NCBI GenBank assembly: GCA_028275105.1
Contig: JAQCNI010000001.1
Span: forward strand, 1 to 51,276
Source of the DNA: Halorubrum sp.
Lineage (GTDB): Archaea > Halobacteriota > Halobacteria > Halobacteriales > Haloferacaceae
Length of the DNA stretch: 51,276 bases
Direction: 5' to 3'
The position numbers were made by a program, and so were the translations under genes. The notes beneath the pieces were generated by a model. That model was not told the DNA's origin. It saw only the letters and a list, made by a program, of their open reading frames with translations, and made no database searches. This document shows, piece after piece, positions 1 through 8,743 of this stretch; within the stretch, counting starts at the first letter, position 1; the number at the start of each line of letters is the position of its first letter.

Positions 1-662
1 CGGGCACGTCCGCGCCCGAGGCCGCGTCCACGCGCGAACAGAAGTGTTCGTTGCGCTCTGCCTCCGCCTCGTTGTTGCCATCACCAACTACGAGCGAGGA
101 AACGATCCGGGCTGTGAGAAGCTATGAGATGGATTCTATGACAGGCTCACGTAACCTGTAGGATTCAATGCGGTCTAGCAACTATACTCTCAACTCAGAG
201 CTGACAACAAGGCTATTCGGAGTCGCTTTTCATCCGCTTTGGCACGAACTACCCGTCTGCCGGTCATCACCTGGCTAATGATGTTGGAGAGTAATAGTGG
301 CCTGGTTGCTCAAATTGCACGTTCACCTAACGGCTTTTTCATCACTAATTAAGTGAAGCAAACGAGACCCAACTGCTGAATACACCCTCTGTATCGGTCA
401 CGTTCTCACTAACAGATGCTCGATAGATGACGGAGCGGTGTGATACAATGTTAGTCTGTACTAACCGATCCGAGAAGCCGACATCGACCCGCAAAGGGAC
501 ATGCTTTGGACGTCCACGGAGCCGTTGCGCCGGACCTGACTCTCCCGTGGATGTCTTCAACGAAGGGTGACCGTCGGGCAGGCTGGCCCGGTCCACTCCG
601 AACGCGTCCACGACGCGATTCCCGACCGAAACCGTCGTGAGGGCCCGCCCGGAACGCGGGGT
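1..662. other. A/T-richer region without a supportable gene
   Basis: This stretch is visibly less G+C-rich than the housekeeping genes that follow, and no reading frame in it looks like a conserved protein. A long minus-strand frame runs from about 345 to 962, but most of it is the antisense shadow of the PadR-like gene and its A/T-rich end matches nothing I recognise. The composition suggests remnants of accessory DNA. I see no RNA gene, no CRISPR and no clear repeat pair here. Confidence 0.5.
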
Positions 663-959
663 ATGTCGAAGTGGCTCCACAGCGGGCGGCGGCGGGACCT
701 CTGTGCGCTCGTCCACGACGCCGGGGAGGTCCGGGCGCAATCGCTCAAGAACCGGCTCGAATCCCACTACGACGAACGGATCGACCCCGGATCGTTCTAC
801 GGTTCGCTGTCGGCGCTGGTCGACGCGGGATTCCTCCAACGCCGCACGGAGGGGATCACCGACGTGTACGCGCTCACCGACGCCGGCGAGCGCGCCCTGC
901 TCGACCACCACGAGTGGCTGTCCGCCCGCGTCGACGGCGGCCGTGATATAAACGATTAA
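663..959 (+). CDS. PadR-like winged-helix transcriptional regulator
   Basis: This small 98-residue protein looks like a stand-alone winged helix of the PadR type. The pattern is a basic start (MSKWLHSGRRRDL), a central recognition region (GSFYGSLSALVDAGFLQRR) and a beta wing ending in DVYALTDAGERAL, which is the usual PadR/MarR wing. No effector domain is present. I chose the ATG at 663 because the extension to 567 is low-quality Arg/Pro-rich sequence and the fold starts here. Its stop lies just before the NikR-like gene, and the TATA-like box of that gene (945-953) sits in its last codons. Targets are unknown. Confidence 0.7.
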   Translation: MSKWLHSGRRRDLCALVHDAGEVRAQSLKNRLESHYDERIDPGSFYGSLSALVDAGFLQRRTEGITDVYALTDAGERALLDHHEWLSARVDGGRDIND

Positions 960-984
960 CAAGAATCTCCACCTAAGTTAGCAT

Positions 985-1467
985 ATGACTGTGGTCAGCG
1001 TCTCGATGCCCGAGAAGTTGCTGAACCGGATCGACGAGTTCGCGGACGGACACGGGTACACGGGCCGGAGCGAGGTCGTCCGCGAGGCGTCGCGGAACCT
1101 CCTCGGGGAGTTCGAGGACGCGAAACTTGAGGACCGGCGGCTGATGGCCGTCGTCACGGTGTTGTTCGACTACGAAACGACGAGCGTCGAGGAGCGCATG
1201 ATGCGGCTCCGGCACGAACACGAGGGGCTCGTCGCCTCGAACTTCCACAACCACGTCGGCTCCCGGTACTGTATGGAGCTATTCGTCCTCGAGGGGAGCC
1301 TGACGGAGATTTCCACGTTCGTCGGGAAGGTCCGCGCGACGACCGACACGCTCACCGTCGACTACAGCGTGACGCCCGTCGACGAGTTTGGCGAGGGAGT
1401 GGAAGCCGCGTCGGGACACGGGCACGGACACGACGCGGGCGACGAAGCGGGCGACGGCGCGGAGTAG
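985..1467 (+). CDS. nikR: NikR-like ribbon-helix-helix metal-responsive regulator
   Basis: The 160-residue protein has an N-terminal ribbon-helix-helix DNA-binding domain ([17 protein letters not shown], then [11 protein letters not shown]) and a C-terminal ACT-like domain. That domain carries the NikR metal-site signature: a His-containing RHEHEG segment, then [11 protein letters not shown], matching the H-x-H...C nickel ligands of E. coli NikR. The tail adds a His-rich GHGHGH stretch, which may bind metal. NikR proteins normally repress nickel uptake genes when nickel is bound. No nickel transporter lies next to it in this window, so its targets are elsewhere or the gene controls itself. 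Box A GATATAAAC at 945-953 suits a short-leader transcript. Confidence 0.8.
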   Translation: MTVVSVSMPEKLLNRIDEFADGHGYTGRSEVVREASRNLLGEFEDAKLEDRRLMAVVTVLFDYETTSVEERMMRLRHEHEGLVASNFHNHVGSRYCMELFVLEGSLTEISTFVGKVRATTDTLTVDYSVTPVDEFGEGVEAASGHGHGHDAGDEAGDGAE

Positions 1468-1505
1468 CGAACCGTCGACGGATGCTCCCGGTCCGGGAAC
1501 CCCGG

Positions 1506-3812
1506 CTACAGCTGTGAGGCGGCGACGGTGTCGACGGCACGCTCGAAGTCGTCGCCGGTGATCCCGATTGCGGCGGCGTGATCGTTGGCCGCCTCACCGT
1601 GTTCGTCGGCGACCCGCTCGATCGCGGTCATCGCCGCCTCCCGACAGACGGCCGCAATCTCCGCGCCGGAGTAGCCCTCCGTCTCGGCGGCGAGACGGTC
1701 GAGGTCAACGCCGTCGGCGACGGGTTTCTCGCGCGTGTGGACTGCGAACACCTTGCGCCGTGCGTCCCGGTCGGGGTCGGGGACCTCGATGTGCGTCTCC
1801 AATCGGCCGGGGCGGAGCAGCGCGCGATCGAGCGCCTCTCGACGGTTGGTCGCGGCGAGCACGACCAGGTTCGGGTTGTCGCTTGCGCGGTCCAGCTCCG
1901 TGAGCAACTGGGACACGACCCGTTCCCCGACGCCGGAATCGCCCCCGCTGGCGGCGTCGCGGTCGGCGGCGACCGAGTCGATCTCGTCGAAAAAGACGAT
2001 CACCGGGGCCGCCTGCCGCGCGCGATCGAAGAGGTCCCGCACCGCCTTCTCCGACTCGCCGACGTATCGGTCGAGCAGCTCCGGCCCGGCGACTTGGATG
2101 AAGTTGACCCCGCTCTCGCCCGCGATCGCCCTCGCGAGCAACGTCTTGCCCGTCCCCGGGGGGCCGTGGAGCAGCACGCCGGTGGGCGGGTCGGCGTTGG
2201 CCGCCTCGAACAGCGGCCCGTACGTCAACGGCCACGTCACCGCGCGCCGGAGCTGCGCTTTCGCGTCGGAGAGCCCGCCGACGTCGTCAAATTCGGTGGT
2301 CGGCTGCTCGGCGACGTACTCGCGCATCGCGCTCGGCTCGACTGCGGCGTGGGCGACCTCGAAGTCCTCGGCGCGGACGGTCACCCCGTCGAGCGCGCGC
2401 GAGTCGTCCGTGCGGGCGCGCCGCAACGCGGTCATCGCCGCCTCCTGTGTCAGCCCCTCGATGTCGGCGCCCACGAACCCGTGGGTCCGACTCGCGATCC
2501 GGTTGAGGTCGACGTCGTCGGCGAGCGGCATCCGGCGGGTGTGGACGTCGAGTATCTGCCGGCGACCCGTCTCGCCGGGAACGCCGATCTCGATCTCGCG
2601 GTCGAACCGGCCGCCCCGCCGGAGCGCGGGGTCGAGGGTGTCGACGCGGTTGGTCGCGCCGATGACGATCACGTCCCCCCGGGCGTCGAGTCCGTCCATC
2701 AGCGACAGCAACTGGCCGACGACGCGGTTCTCCACGTCACCGCCGTCGTCGCGTTTGCCCGCGATGGAGTCGATCTCGTCGAAGAAGACGATCGCGGGGG
2801 CGGCCTCACGGGCTTCGGTGAACTTCTCGCGGAGCTTTTCCTCGCTTTCGCCCTTGTACTTCGACATGATCTCCGGACCGTCGACGGTGATGAACGTCGC
2901 GTCGACCTCGTTGGCGACGGCGCGCGCGATCAGCGTCTTGCCGGTGCCCGGCGGGCCGTGGAGGAGGACCCCCTTCGGCGGGTCGATCCCGAGCCGGGTG
3001 AACACCTCCGGCTCGGAGAGCGGGAGCTCGATGGTCTCGCGGACGAGCTCCAGCTCCTCGTCGAGCCCCCCGATGTCCTCGTAGGTCGTACCGGCGGTCC
3101 GTTCGGCCGGCGGAGCGGCGTCGCCGGCCGGAACACCATCGCTTCCGGGGCGACTCGACCCGTCGGACGACCCGCCCGATCCCCTTCCCTCGTCGCCGGA
3201 TCCCCGTGCCCGGCCGCCGGCGGCCGCGGTGTCCGCGGAGCCCGCAGCGCCGGCGTTGCCGTTCGCGTCGGCCGCGTCGGGCGCGTCGGCCGCGTCGGCC
3301 GTACCGTTCCCATAGACGACCGCCACGTCGGTCGCCGACGACACGCGGACGGTTCCCGACGGAGCGGTGCCGTCGACGACGAACCGGAGGCCGCCGAGCC
3401 GTTCGACGTGAACCGCCTCCCCGCGGGTGACCGGGCGATCCCGGAGGTCGCGGGCGAGCGCGCGCTCGACGACGTCCCGACTCACGTCGACGGCCGCGAG
3501 CTCCGCCGGCGCGGCGAAGACGACGCGGTCGGCGTCGGCGACGTCGATCGGACTGATGACCACGGCGTCGCCGACCTTCACGCCGGCGTTCGCCCGGGTG
3601 TCGGCGTCGATGAGCACGGTCCCGTCCGCGGCGTCCGGGCCGCCGGGCCACACCTTGGCGACGGCCACGCGGTCGCCCTCGATCCGGACGGTGTCGCCGC
3701 TGAGGAGGCCGAGCCGTTGGCGTGCGGGTTCGGGGAGCCTGGCGATCCCACGACCGGCGTCCCGCTTCTCGGCGGCACGCACGGTGAGTTCGACGCCGGC
3801 GGTCTCGTTCAT
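1506..3812 (-). CDS. cdc48: Cdc48/VAT-type AAA+ ATPase with two AAA domains
   Basis: This is a 768-residue member of the Cdc48/p97/VAT family, hexameric unfoldases that feed the archaeal proteasome and remodel complexes in the cytoplasm. Residues about 1-185 form the N domain (double-psi barrel start [20 protein letters not shown]). A low-complexity Ala/Asp/Gly/Ser linker spans about 185-265. Domain D1 has Walker A GPPGTGKT near residue 286 and Walker [11 protein letters not shown]2 has a second GPPGTGKT near 551 and a second FFDEIDSV, with arginine-finger regions such as [11 protein letters not shown] and [12 protein letters not shown] chose the ATG at 3812 because upstream sequence is Arg-rich noise and the N domain begins here. 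The linker is longer than usual for VAT. Haloarchaea carry several paralogues, so the role of this one is not certain. Confidence 0.92.
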   Translation of the reverse strand: MNETAGVELTVRAAEKRDAGRGIARLPEPARQRLGLLSGDTVRIEGDRVAVAKVWPGGPDAADGTVLIDADTRANAGVKVGDAVVISPIDVADADRVVFAAPAELAAVDVSRDVVERALARDLRDRPVTRGEAVHVERLGGLRFVVDGTAPSGTVRVSSATDVAVVYGNGTADAADAPDAADANGNAGAAGSADTAAAGGRARGSGDEGRGSGGSSDGSSRPGSDGVPAGDAAPPAERTAGTTYEDIGGLDEELELVRETIELPLSEPEVFTRLGIDPPKGVLLHGPPGTGKTLIARAVANEVDATFITVDGPEIMSKYKGESEEKLREKFTEAREAAPAIVFFDEIDSIAGKRDDGGDVENRVVGQLLSLMDGLDARGDVIVIGATNRVDTLDPALRRGGRFDREIEIGVPGETGRRQILDVHTRRMPLADDVDLNRIASRTHGFVGADIEGLTQEAAMTALRRARTDDSRALDGVTVRAEDFEVAHAAVEPSAMREYVAEQPTTEFDDVGGLSDAKAQLRRAVTWPLTYGPLFEAANADPPTGVLLHGPPGTGKTLLARAIAGESGVNFIQVAGPELLDRYVGESEKAVRDLFDRARQAAPVIVFFDEIDSVAADRDAASGGDSGVGERVVSQLLTELDRASDNPNLVVLAATNRREALDRALLRPGRLETHIEVPDPDRDARRKVFAVHTREKPVADGVDLDRLAAETEGYSGAEIAAVCREAAMTAIERVADEHGEAANDHAAAIGITGDDFERAVDTVAASQL

Positions 3813-3973
3813 GTGCCGTACTCGGGCCGCCGGCTTCTTAGGGGTTGTCCGACCGCGACGGCGCAGGCGTCGGGGGCGCCGCGGCGGTCCCGCTCGACTG
3901 CGACGGCCACGCCCGAATTCGTCCCGCCACGGCGACCGTAACCGCCTTACCTCGCCCGCCCGCGACTGAGTCC

Positions 3974-5146
3974 ATGCAACCGATAGGCGACCTTCGCGGG
4001 GACGCCGTCCACGTCGGCGGAGACGCCCGCCAGCGGTTCTACGACTCCCGCGGGTACGGTCGCCCGCTCGACGGGAGCGAGATCGCCCTCTCCCGCGTCG
4101 AGGCCGCACACCTGCTGTTCCGCGGCGACCTCACGGGGGTGACGCTCGGTGGGGGAGACGACGGCGGGGACGGGACGCCGGTCGGATTCGAACGCTTCTT
4201 CGTCGATAGTGCCGCCGCAGTCGATCGGTTCGCGGTGCGGTACCTCGTGTACTCGGACCTCCGCGACCGCGGGTTCTACCTCTCGCCGGCGCGGAAGCCA
4301 TGGCCGGGGGGTCGGGTCGACGTCGCCGACGCCGTCGACCTCGTCGCCTACGAGCGCGGGGCGACACCCGACACCGGGGCGGTCCGCTATCCGGTCAGGG
4401 TCGTCGGCGAGCGCGACTCCGTTCCCGCCGCCGACGTAGCTGGCCAGACCCTTGCGGTCGTCGACGAGGAGAGCGACATCACCTACTTCGAGGCCGCCGA
4501 GCCCGACCTCGCGGGATCGACCGAGTACGAGCCGCCGAACGACCTTCGCGGCGTCCTGCTCGCCGATCGCGTCGTCGTCTGGGACGCGCCCGAGGACCTC
4601 TACGAGCGGGGGTTCTACGGCCAGCCGCTGACCGGGCGGGCCGCCGCCGTCGAGGATGCGGTCCAACTCTCGCTCGTCGAGGCCGCGTCGCTGGCGGCCG
4701 ATGGGTCGCTGCGGGTGCCTGAGGTCGTCGACCCCGACGACGCGGCCGCGGACGACCCCGCGGACGACGCGGCCGCCGTCGTCGCCCGCGGCCGCGCCGT
4801 TGCGGGCGATCGGTTCGACCGGCGTCTGGCCGTCTACCGCGACCTGCGGGCCCGGGCGACGGTCCCCAAGACCGGGTTCAAGTTCGGCGCGGACTTCCGG
4901 ACGTACCTCGACGTCGACACCGTCACTGATCTCCCCCACTCGGAGCACCTCGTGCGGGTCGTCAAGCCCGACCACGCCTTCGCGCCGCGGGAACTCTCGC
5001 TTGACGTCCGACTCGCGGGCGGGGTCCGCAAGGAACTGCTGTTCGCGCTGACCGGCGGCGACGGGACGACCGACGTCGACGAAACGGCCGACGGTGACGG
5101 GACGACCGACGTCGACTGGCTGTCAGTGGGGCGGTTAACGCCATGA
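3974..5146 (+). CDS. endA: tRNA-splicing endonuclease, homodimeric (tandem) archaeal type
   Basis: The enzyme cuts introns from precursor tRNAs at the bulge-helix-bulge motif. The 390-residue length fits the alpha2-type subunit with two fused endonuclease repeats. The first repeat ([10 protein letters not shown]... [12 protein letters not shown]) has lost the catalytic residues. The second holds the triad: Tyr in [10 protein letters not shown], His in [12 protein letters not shown] and Lys in [11 protein letters not shown]. The start at 3974 ([12 protein letters not shown]) is chosen because the conserved N-terminal strand begins there. The C-terminus adds a short acidic repeat ([20 protein letters not shown]). 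It diverges from cdc48 on the other strand. In other haloarchaea endA is also found near trpS, as here. Confidence 0.93.
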   Translation: MQPIGDLRGDAVHVGGDARQRFYDSRGYGRPLDGSEIALSRVEAAHLLFRGDLTGVTLGGGDDGGDGTPVGFERFFVDSAAAVDRFAVRYLVYSDLRDRGFYLSPARKPWPGGRVDVADAVDLVAYERGATPDTGAVRYPVRVVGERDSVPAADVAGQTLAVVDEESDITYFEAAEPDLAGSTEYEPPNDLRGVLLADRVVVWDAPEDLYERGFYGQPLTGRAAAVEDAVQLSLVEAASLAADGSLRVPEVVDPDDAAADDPADDAAAVVARGRAVAGDRFDRRLAVYRDLRARATVPKTGFKFGADFRTYLDVDTVTDLPHSEHLVRVVKPDHAFAPRELSLDVRLAGGVRKELLFALTGGDGTTDVDETADGDGTTDVDWLSVGRLTP

Positions 5147-5213
5147 GAGCGACGTCCGGGGGAACCGGAATGAAGACGGGAGCGACCCGACGCGTCCCCG
5201 GAGGGCGATTCTC

Positions 5214-6434
5214 GTGACGCTCGCGGCCTCGTTCTGGGTATTGGTCGTCCTCGCGACCGTCTCGTGTCTGTTCATGGCATGGTCTCTGGGCGCCAACAGC
5301 AACTCGCCGCCGTTCGCCCCCGCGATCGGGGCCAACGCCGTCTCGACCATGCGGGCCGCGTTCCTGATCGGGATCCTCGCGGCCGCCGGCGCGCTGACGC
5401 AGGGCGGGGCGATCTCCGAGACGGTCGGCGCGGACCTCATTGACGGGATCGCGATCACCCCGCTGGCGGCGACGACCGGCCTGCTCGTGGCGGCCATGTT
5501 CATCGCGTTCGGCGTGTACAGCGGGTATCCGGTTCCCGCCGCGTTCGCGACCACGGGCGCGATGGTGGGCGTCGGGCTCTCGCTTGGTGGCGGCCCGGCG
5601 TTCAACACGTACCGCCGTATCGGGGTGTTCTGGCTGCTCGTTCCGCCGGTCTCCGGCGGACTGGCGTACCTCACGGCGACGCTGCTCCGCCGCGACGACG
5701 TCCCCGACACCGCCGGCATCCCGGCCCTCGCGGCCGTCGTCGCCGGGGTGCTCGCGAACGTCCGCCTCGGCGTGATCCCGCATCCGGAACGCGCACAGGG
5801 GTCCGTCGCCGAGGCGGTCGCGAACGCCATCGATAGCGCCGTCGACGTGCCGACTGCCGTCGGCGTCGACCCCGTCGTCGCCCTCGTCACGCTCGCGTTC
5901 GCTTTCGTCGGGTTTCGGTTCATCCGACGGCGGACACGGGAGTCGGTCGATCGGGGGATCCGGACGTTCCTGCTCGTCCTCGGGAGCGTCGTCGCCTTCT
6001 CCAGCGGCGGGAGTCAGGTCGGGCTCGCGACCGGCCCGTTGGAAAACCTCTACGGCACCGAACTCGGGCTGCCGGCCATCGCGTTGCTGGGTGTCGGCGC
6101 GACCGGGATCCTCGCCGGCGCGTGGATGGGCGCGCCGCGACTCCTTCAAGCGACGTCCCGGGAGTACGCCCAACTCGGGCTTCGACGGTCGATCGCGGCG
6201 CTCGTGCCCGGGTTTCTCATCGCACAGGCAGCGATCACGCTCGGGATCCCGATCTCGTTCAACAACATCATCATCTCGGGCGTCATCGGCGGCGGGCTCG
6301 CGGCGGGGGCCGCCGGCGTGTCGCGCCGGAAGATCGCCGTGACGGTCGGGTTCTGGGTCATCACGCTAACGGCGTCGATCGCCATCGCATTCGGGCTGTA
6401 TCGCGTCTTCTCCACGGCGTTGGGGATCGCCTGA
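5214..6434 (+). CDS. PiT-family inorganic phosphate (or sulfate) permease
   Basis: This 406-residue integral membrane protein belongs to the PiT family of anion permeases, which couple phosphate or sulfate uptake to an ion gradient. The family signature occurs twice: GANSNSPPFAPAIGANAVST near the N-terminus and the related PISFNNIIISGVIGGGLAAG near the C-terminus. About ten hydrophobic segments alternate with short loops. The start is a GTG at 5214, right at the first membrane helix; no in-frame ATG gives a better start. No PhoU-like gene is adjacent, so the substrate is not settled. The gene sits alone between endA and a convergent UspA gene. Confidence 0.85.
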   Translation: MTLAASFWVLVVLATVSCLFMAWSLGANSNSPPFAPAIGANAVSTMRAAFLIGILAAAGALTQGGAISETVGADLIDGIAITPLAATTGLLVAAMFIAFGVYSGYPVPAAFATTGAMVGVGLSLGGGPAFNTYRRIGVFWLLVPPVSGGLAYLTATLLRRDDVPDTAGIPALAAVVAGVLANVRLGVIPHPERAQGSVAEAVANAIDSAVDVPTAVGVDPVVALVTLAFAFVGFRFIRRRTRESVDRGIRTFLLVLGSVVAFSSGGSQVGLATGPLENLYGTELGLPAIALLGVGATGILAGAWMGAPRLLQATSREYAQLGLRRSIAALVPGFLIAQAAITLGIPISFNNIIISGVIGGGLAAGAAGVSRRKIAVTVGFWVITLTASIAIAFGLYRVFSTALGIA

Positions 6435-6438
6435 CGGC

Positions 6439-6873
6439 TCACCTGACGACCGTAACCGTCGCCGGCGCCTTGCCGAGGACGGCCGTCGCGACCGTCCCGA
6501 GGAGCCGCCGAGCGATCGTGGTTCGCTCGCCGCCGTGACCGCCCATCACGACGTGGTCGACGTCGTGGTCCTCGACGTACGCGACGATGACGTCGGCGGG
6601 ATCGCCGGTGTCGGCCGTCGCTTCGACCGTCCGCGCCCCGTCGACGTCGGCTTCGCGGGACGCGGTCTCGACCGATCGCTCGGCCCGCTCGCGCACCGTC
6701 GCCACCCGGTCCTCTTTCGGCTTCAGGACGCCCCCCTCCGTCATGCCGGCGTCGAGCGGGGTGACGACGTTCAAGACGGTTACTTGGCAGTCGAAGACGG
6801 CGAGCGCGTGCGACAGCGCCTCGTCGGCCAACGGCGACCCGTCGAGTGGCACGAGCACGTGAGAGGGAGTCAT
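6439..6873 (-). CDS. UspA-type universal stress protein
   Basis: This is a single-domain universal stress protein of 144 residues. It starts HVLVPLDGSPLADEALSHA, with the family's first beta strand and Asp, and ends with the nucleotide-binding pattern VVMGGHGGERTTIARRLLGT. That pattern fits the G-x2-G-x9-G-S/T motif of ATP-binding members, with Thr in the last place. The ATG at 6873 is preferred over longer extensions because the fold begins there. The gene is convergent with the PiT gene and ends only a few bases from it. Function beyond stress or nucleotide sensing cannot be assigned. Confidence 0.85.
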   Translation of the reverse strand: MTPSHVLVPLDGSPLADEALSHALAVFDCQVTVLNVVTPLDAGMTEGGVLKPKEDRVATVRERAERSVETASREADVDGARTVEATADTGDPADVIVAYVEDHDVDHVVMGGHGGERTTIARRLLGTVATAVLGKAPATVTVVR

Positions 6874-6979
6874 GCGGGGATGTCCGACCGGGAGCCGGAT
6901 AAACCGTAACCCCGTCCGACGCCCGCCGACGGTTCCGCACAAGCGAACGGTTTTTGCGTCAACCGACGGGAGGGAACGT

Positions 6980-8695
6980 ATGGACGAGGACACCGACGGG
7001 ACGGGGGCGTCGACCCCCGACGAGGTGGGCGCGGCACCCCCGGGCGACACGAGCGTGTCGGCCCCGGGCGAGGTGAGCGCGACCATCTCGGACGACGTGG
7101 CCGCCGCCACCCACGCCGCCGACGAGCCCGCCCGCACCGACGGCGGAACCGACCGCGCCGCCGGGGCGGCGGAGGACGTCGCGCTCGACCCGTGGGGGTC
7201 GGCGTCGGTCGGCGACTACCGAGAGCTGTTCGAGGAGTTCGGGATCGAGGCGTTCGACGACGTCGCCGACGACGTGCCGAACCCCCACTATCTGATGCGT
7301 CGCGGGGTCATCTTCGGCCACCGCGGGTACGACGCGGTCGCGGCGGCGATGGCGAACGACGAGCCGTTCGCCGCGCTCTCCGGGTTCATGCCCACCGGCG
7401 ACCCGCACATCGGTCACAAGCTCGTGTTCGACGAGCTGATCTGGCATCAGGAGCAGGGCGGCGACGTGTTCGGGCTGATCGCCGACCTCGAGGCCCACTC
7501 GGCCCGCGGGATGTCCTGGGACGAGATCGACGAACACGCCCGGAGCTACCTGCTCTCGCTGCTCGCGCTCGGGTTCGACGTTGAAGAGGGAGAACTGTAT
7601 CGCCAGTCCGACAATCGCGTGGTTCAGGACCTCGGGTTCGAACTGGGGTCCAAGGCGAACTTCTCGGAGTTCGAGGCGATCTACGGGTTCGACGGCGAGA
7701 CCAACATCTCACACATGCAAAGCGTGGTCACGCAGACGGCCGACATCCTCTACCCACAACTCGTCGACGAGCCGAAACCGACCGTGATCCCGGTCGGCCC
7801 CGACCAGGACCCCCACGTCCGGCTGACGCGCGACCTCGCGACCCGCGTCCGGTATTTCAAGGTGACCGAGGCGTTCGCTAGCTTCGAGCTCGACGACGAC
7901 GAACGTCGGCTCGTGCGGGCGGCCTACGACGCGCTGGCCGACGACGTCGACGACCCGGAGACCGACGTGCGTTGCGGGGGCGCCGCCAGCTGGCTCGCCG
8001 AGTACGAGCCGCCGGAGACGGTCGCCGACGCGAAGCCGGGGGCCCTCGAGAAGCTCCGGGCCGGCGGCGAGGAGCCGCTTCGTCCCCGGGTCCGCTTTCT
8101 GAACCGCAACGCGACCGACGAGGCGTTCGAGGCGCTGATCGACGCCGTCGACGGCGAGAAACGCGTTTACGACGGTCACGTCGACGCGTTCGAGAGCTCC
8201 CGGGAGGCGGCCGAGTCGCTGGCGCGCGCGGTCGAGATCGACCACGGCGGGTTCGGCTTCCGGCAACCCTCCTCGATCTACCACCGCTTCATGACCGGGC
8301 TCACCGGCGGGAAGATGTCGTCGTCGATCCCCGCGAGCCACATCTCACTCCTCGACGACCCGGAGGAGGGGTACGACAAGGTGCGCTCGGCGACGACCGG
8401 CGGCCGCGACACCGCCGAGAAGCAGCGCGAACTAGGCGGCGAGCCCGACGAGTGTCCCGTCTACGAGCTGTACGCCTACCTGCTCGCGGGCGACGACGAC
8501 GAGCTCACGAAGGAGGTGTACTCGGAGTGCGTGAACGGCGAGCGGCTCTGTGGCGGCTGTAAGGAACAGGCCGCGGAGCTGATGCGGGCGTTCCTCGAGG
8601 ACCACCAGGAGAAACGCGAGGAGGCGGCGGAACTGTTGGATGACCTCGACGTCGACCTCGACTCCGACCGGCGCGGTACCGGCGGCGAGCACTAA
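6980..8695 (+). CDS. trpS: Tryptophanyl-tRNA synthetase
   Basis: This class Ic synthetase charges tRNA-Trp. The HIGH signature is PTGDPHIGHK at about residues 139-147 and the KMSKS-type loop is GGKMSSSIPAS near 445. The C-terminal half carries the archaeal/eukaryotic-type features DDPEEGYDKVRSATTGGR and a Cys-containing CVNGERLCGGCKEQ. The 571-residue length exceeds the usual archaeal enzyme because the first 65 or so residues form an acidic Ala/Gly/Asp/Thr-rich extension. The ATG at 6980 gives this extension; a start nearer DPWGSASVGDYRELF cannot be excluded. Haloarchaea often have two TrpRS genes, so a second copy may exist outside the window. Confidence 0.93.
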   Translation: MDEDTDGTGASTPDEVGAAPPGDTSVSAPGEVSATISDDVAAATHAADEPARTDGGTDRAAGAAEDVALDPWGSASVGDYRELFEEFGIEAFDDVADDVPNPHYLMRRGVIFGHRGYDAVAAAMANDEPFAALSGFMPTGDPHIGHKLVFDELIWHQEQGGDVFGLIADLEAHSARGMSWDEIDEHARSYLLSLLALGFDVEEGELYRQSDNRVVQDLGFELGSKANFSEFEAIYGFDGETNISHMQSVVTQTADILYPQLVDEPKPTVIPVGPDQDPHVRLTRDLATRVRYFKVTEAFASFELDDDERRLVRAAYDALADDVDDPETDVRCGGAASWLAEYEPPETVADAKPGALEKLRAGGEEPLRPRVRFLNRNATDEAFEALIDAVDGEKRVYDGHVDAFESSREAAESLARAVEIDHGGFGFRQPSSIYHRFMTGLTGGKMSSSIPASHISLLDDPEEGYDKVRSATTGGRDTAEKQRELGGEPDECPVYELYAYLLAGDDDELTKEVYSECVNGERLCGGCKEQAAELMRAFLEDHQEKREEAAELLDDLDVDLDSDRRGTGGEH

Positions 8696-8711
8696 GGCGG
8701 GGCGGGCCGAT

Positions 8712-8719
8712 AGTTTATA
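8712..8719 (+). promoter_or_regulatory. TATA box of the HerA/DUF87 gene
   Basis: The sequence GTTTATAA lies about 28 bases before the GTG start at 8744. That spacing predicts transcription starting at or very near the start codon, so the mRNA would be leaderless. This supports the GTG start. Confidence 0.6.
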
Positions 8720-8743
8720 ATCCGGGCGCCACCTGTCACGGGT

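Noticed and set aside
345..962. 205-residue minus-strand reading frame at the left edge
   Set aside because: Most of it is antisense to the PadR-like gene and is rich in Arg, Val and Pro as shadow frames are; the A/T-rich end does not match a protein I know.
1578..3941. 787-residue plus-strand reading frame
   Set aside because: Lies wholly antisense to cdc48; its composition is that of a high-G+C shadow, while the minus strand encodes complete AAA domains.
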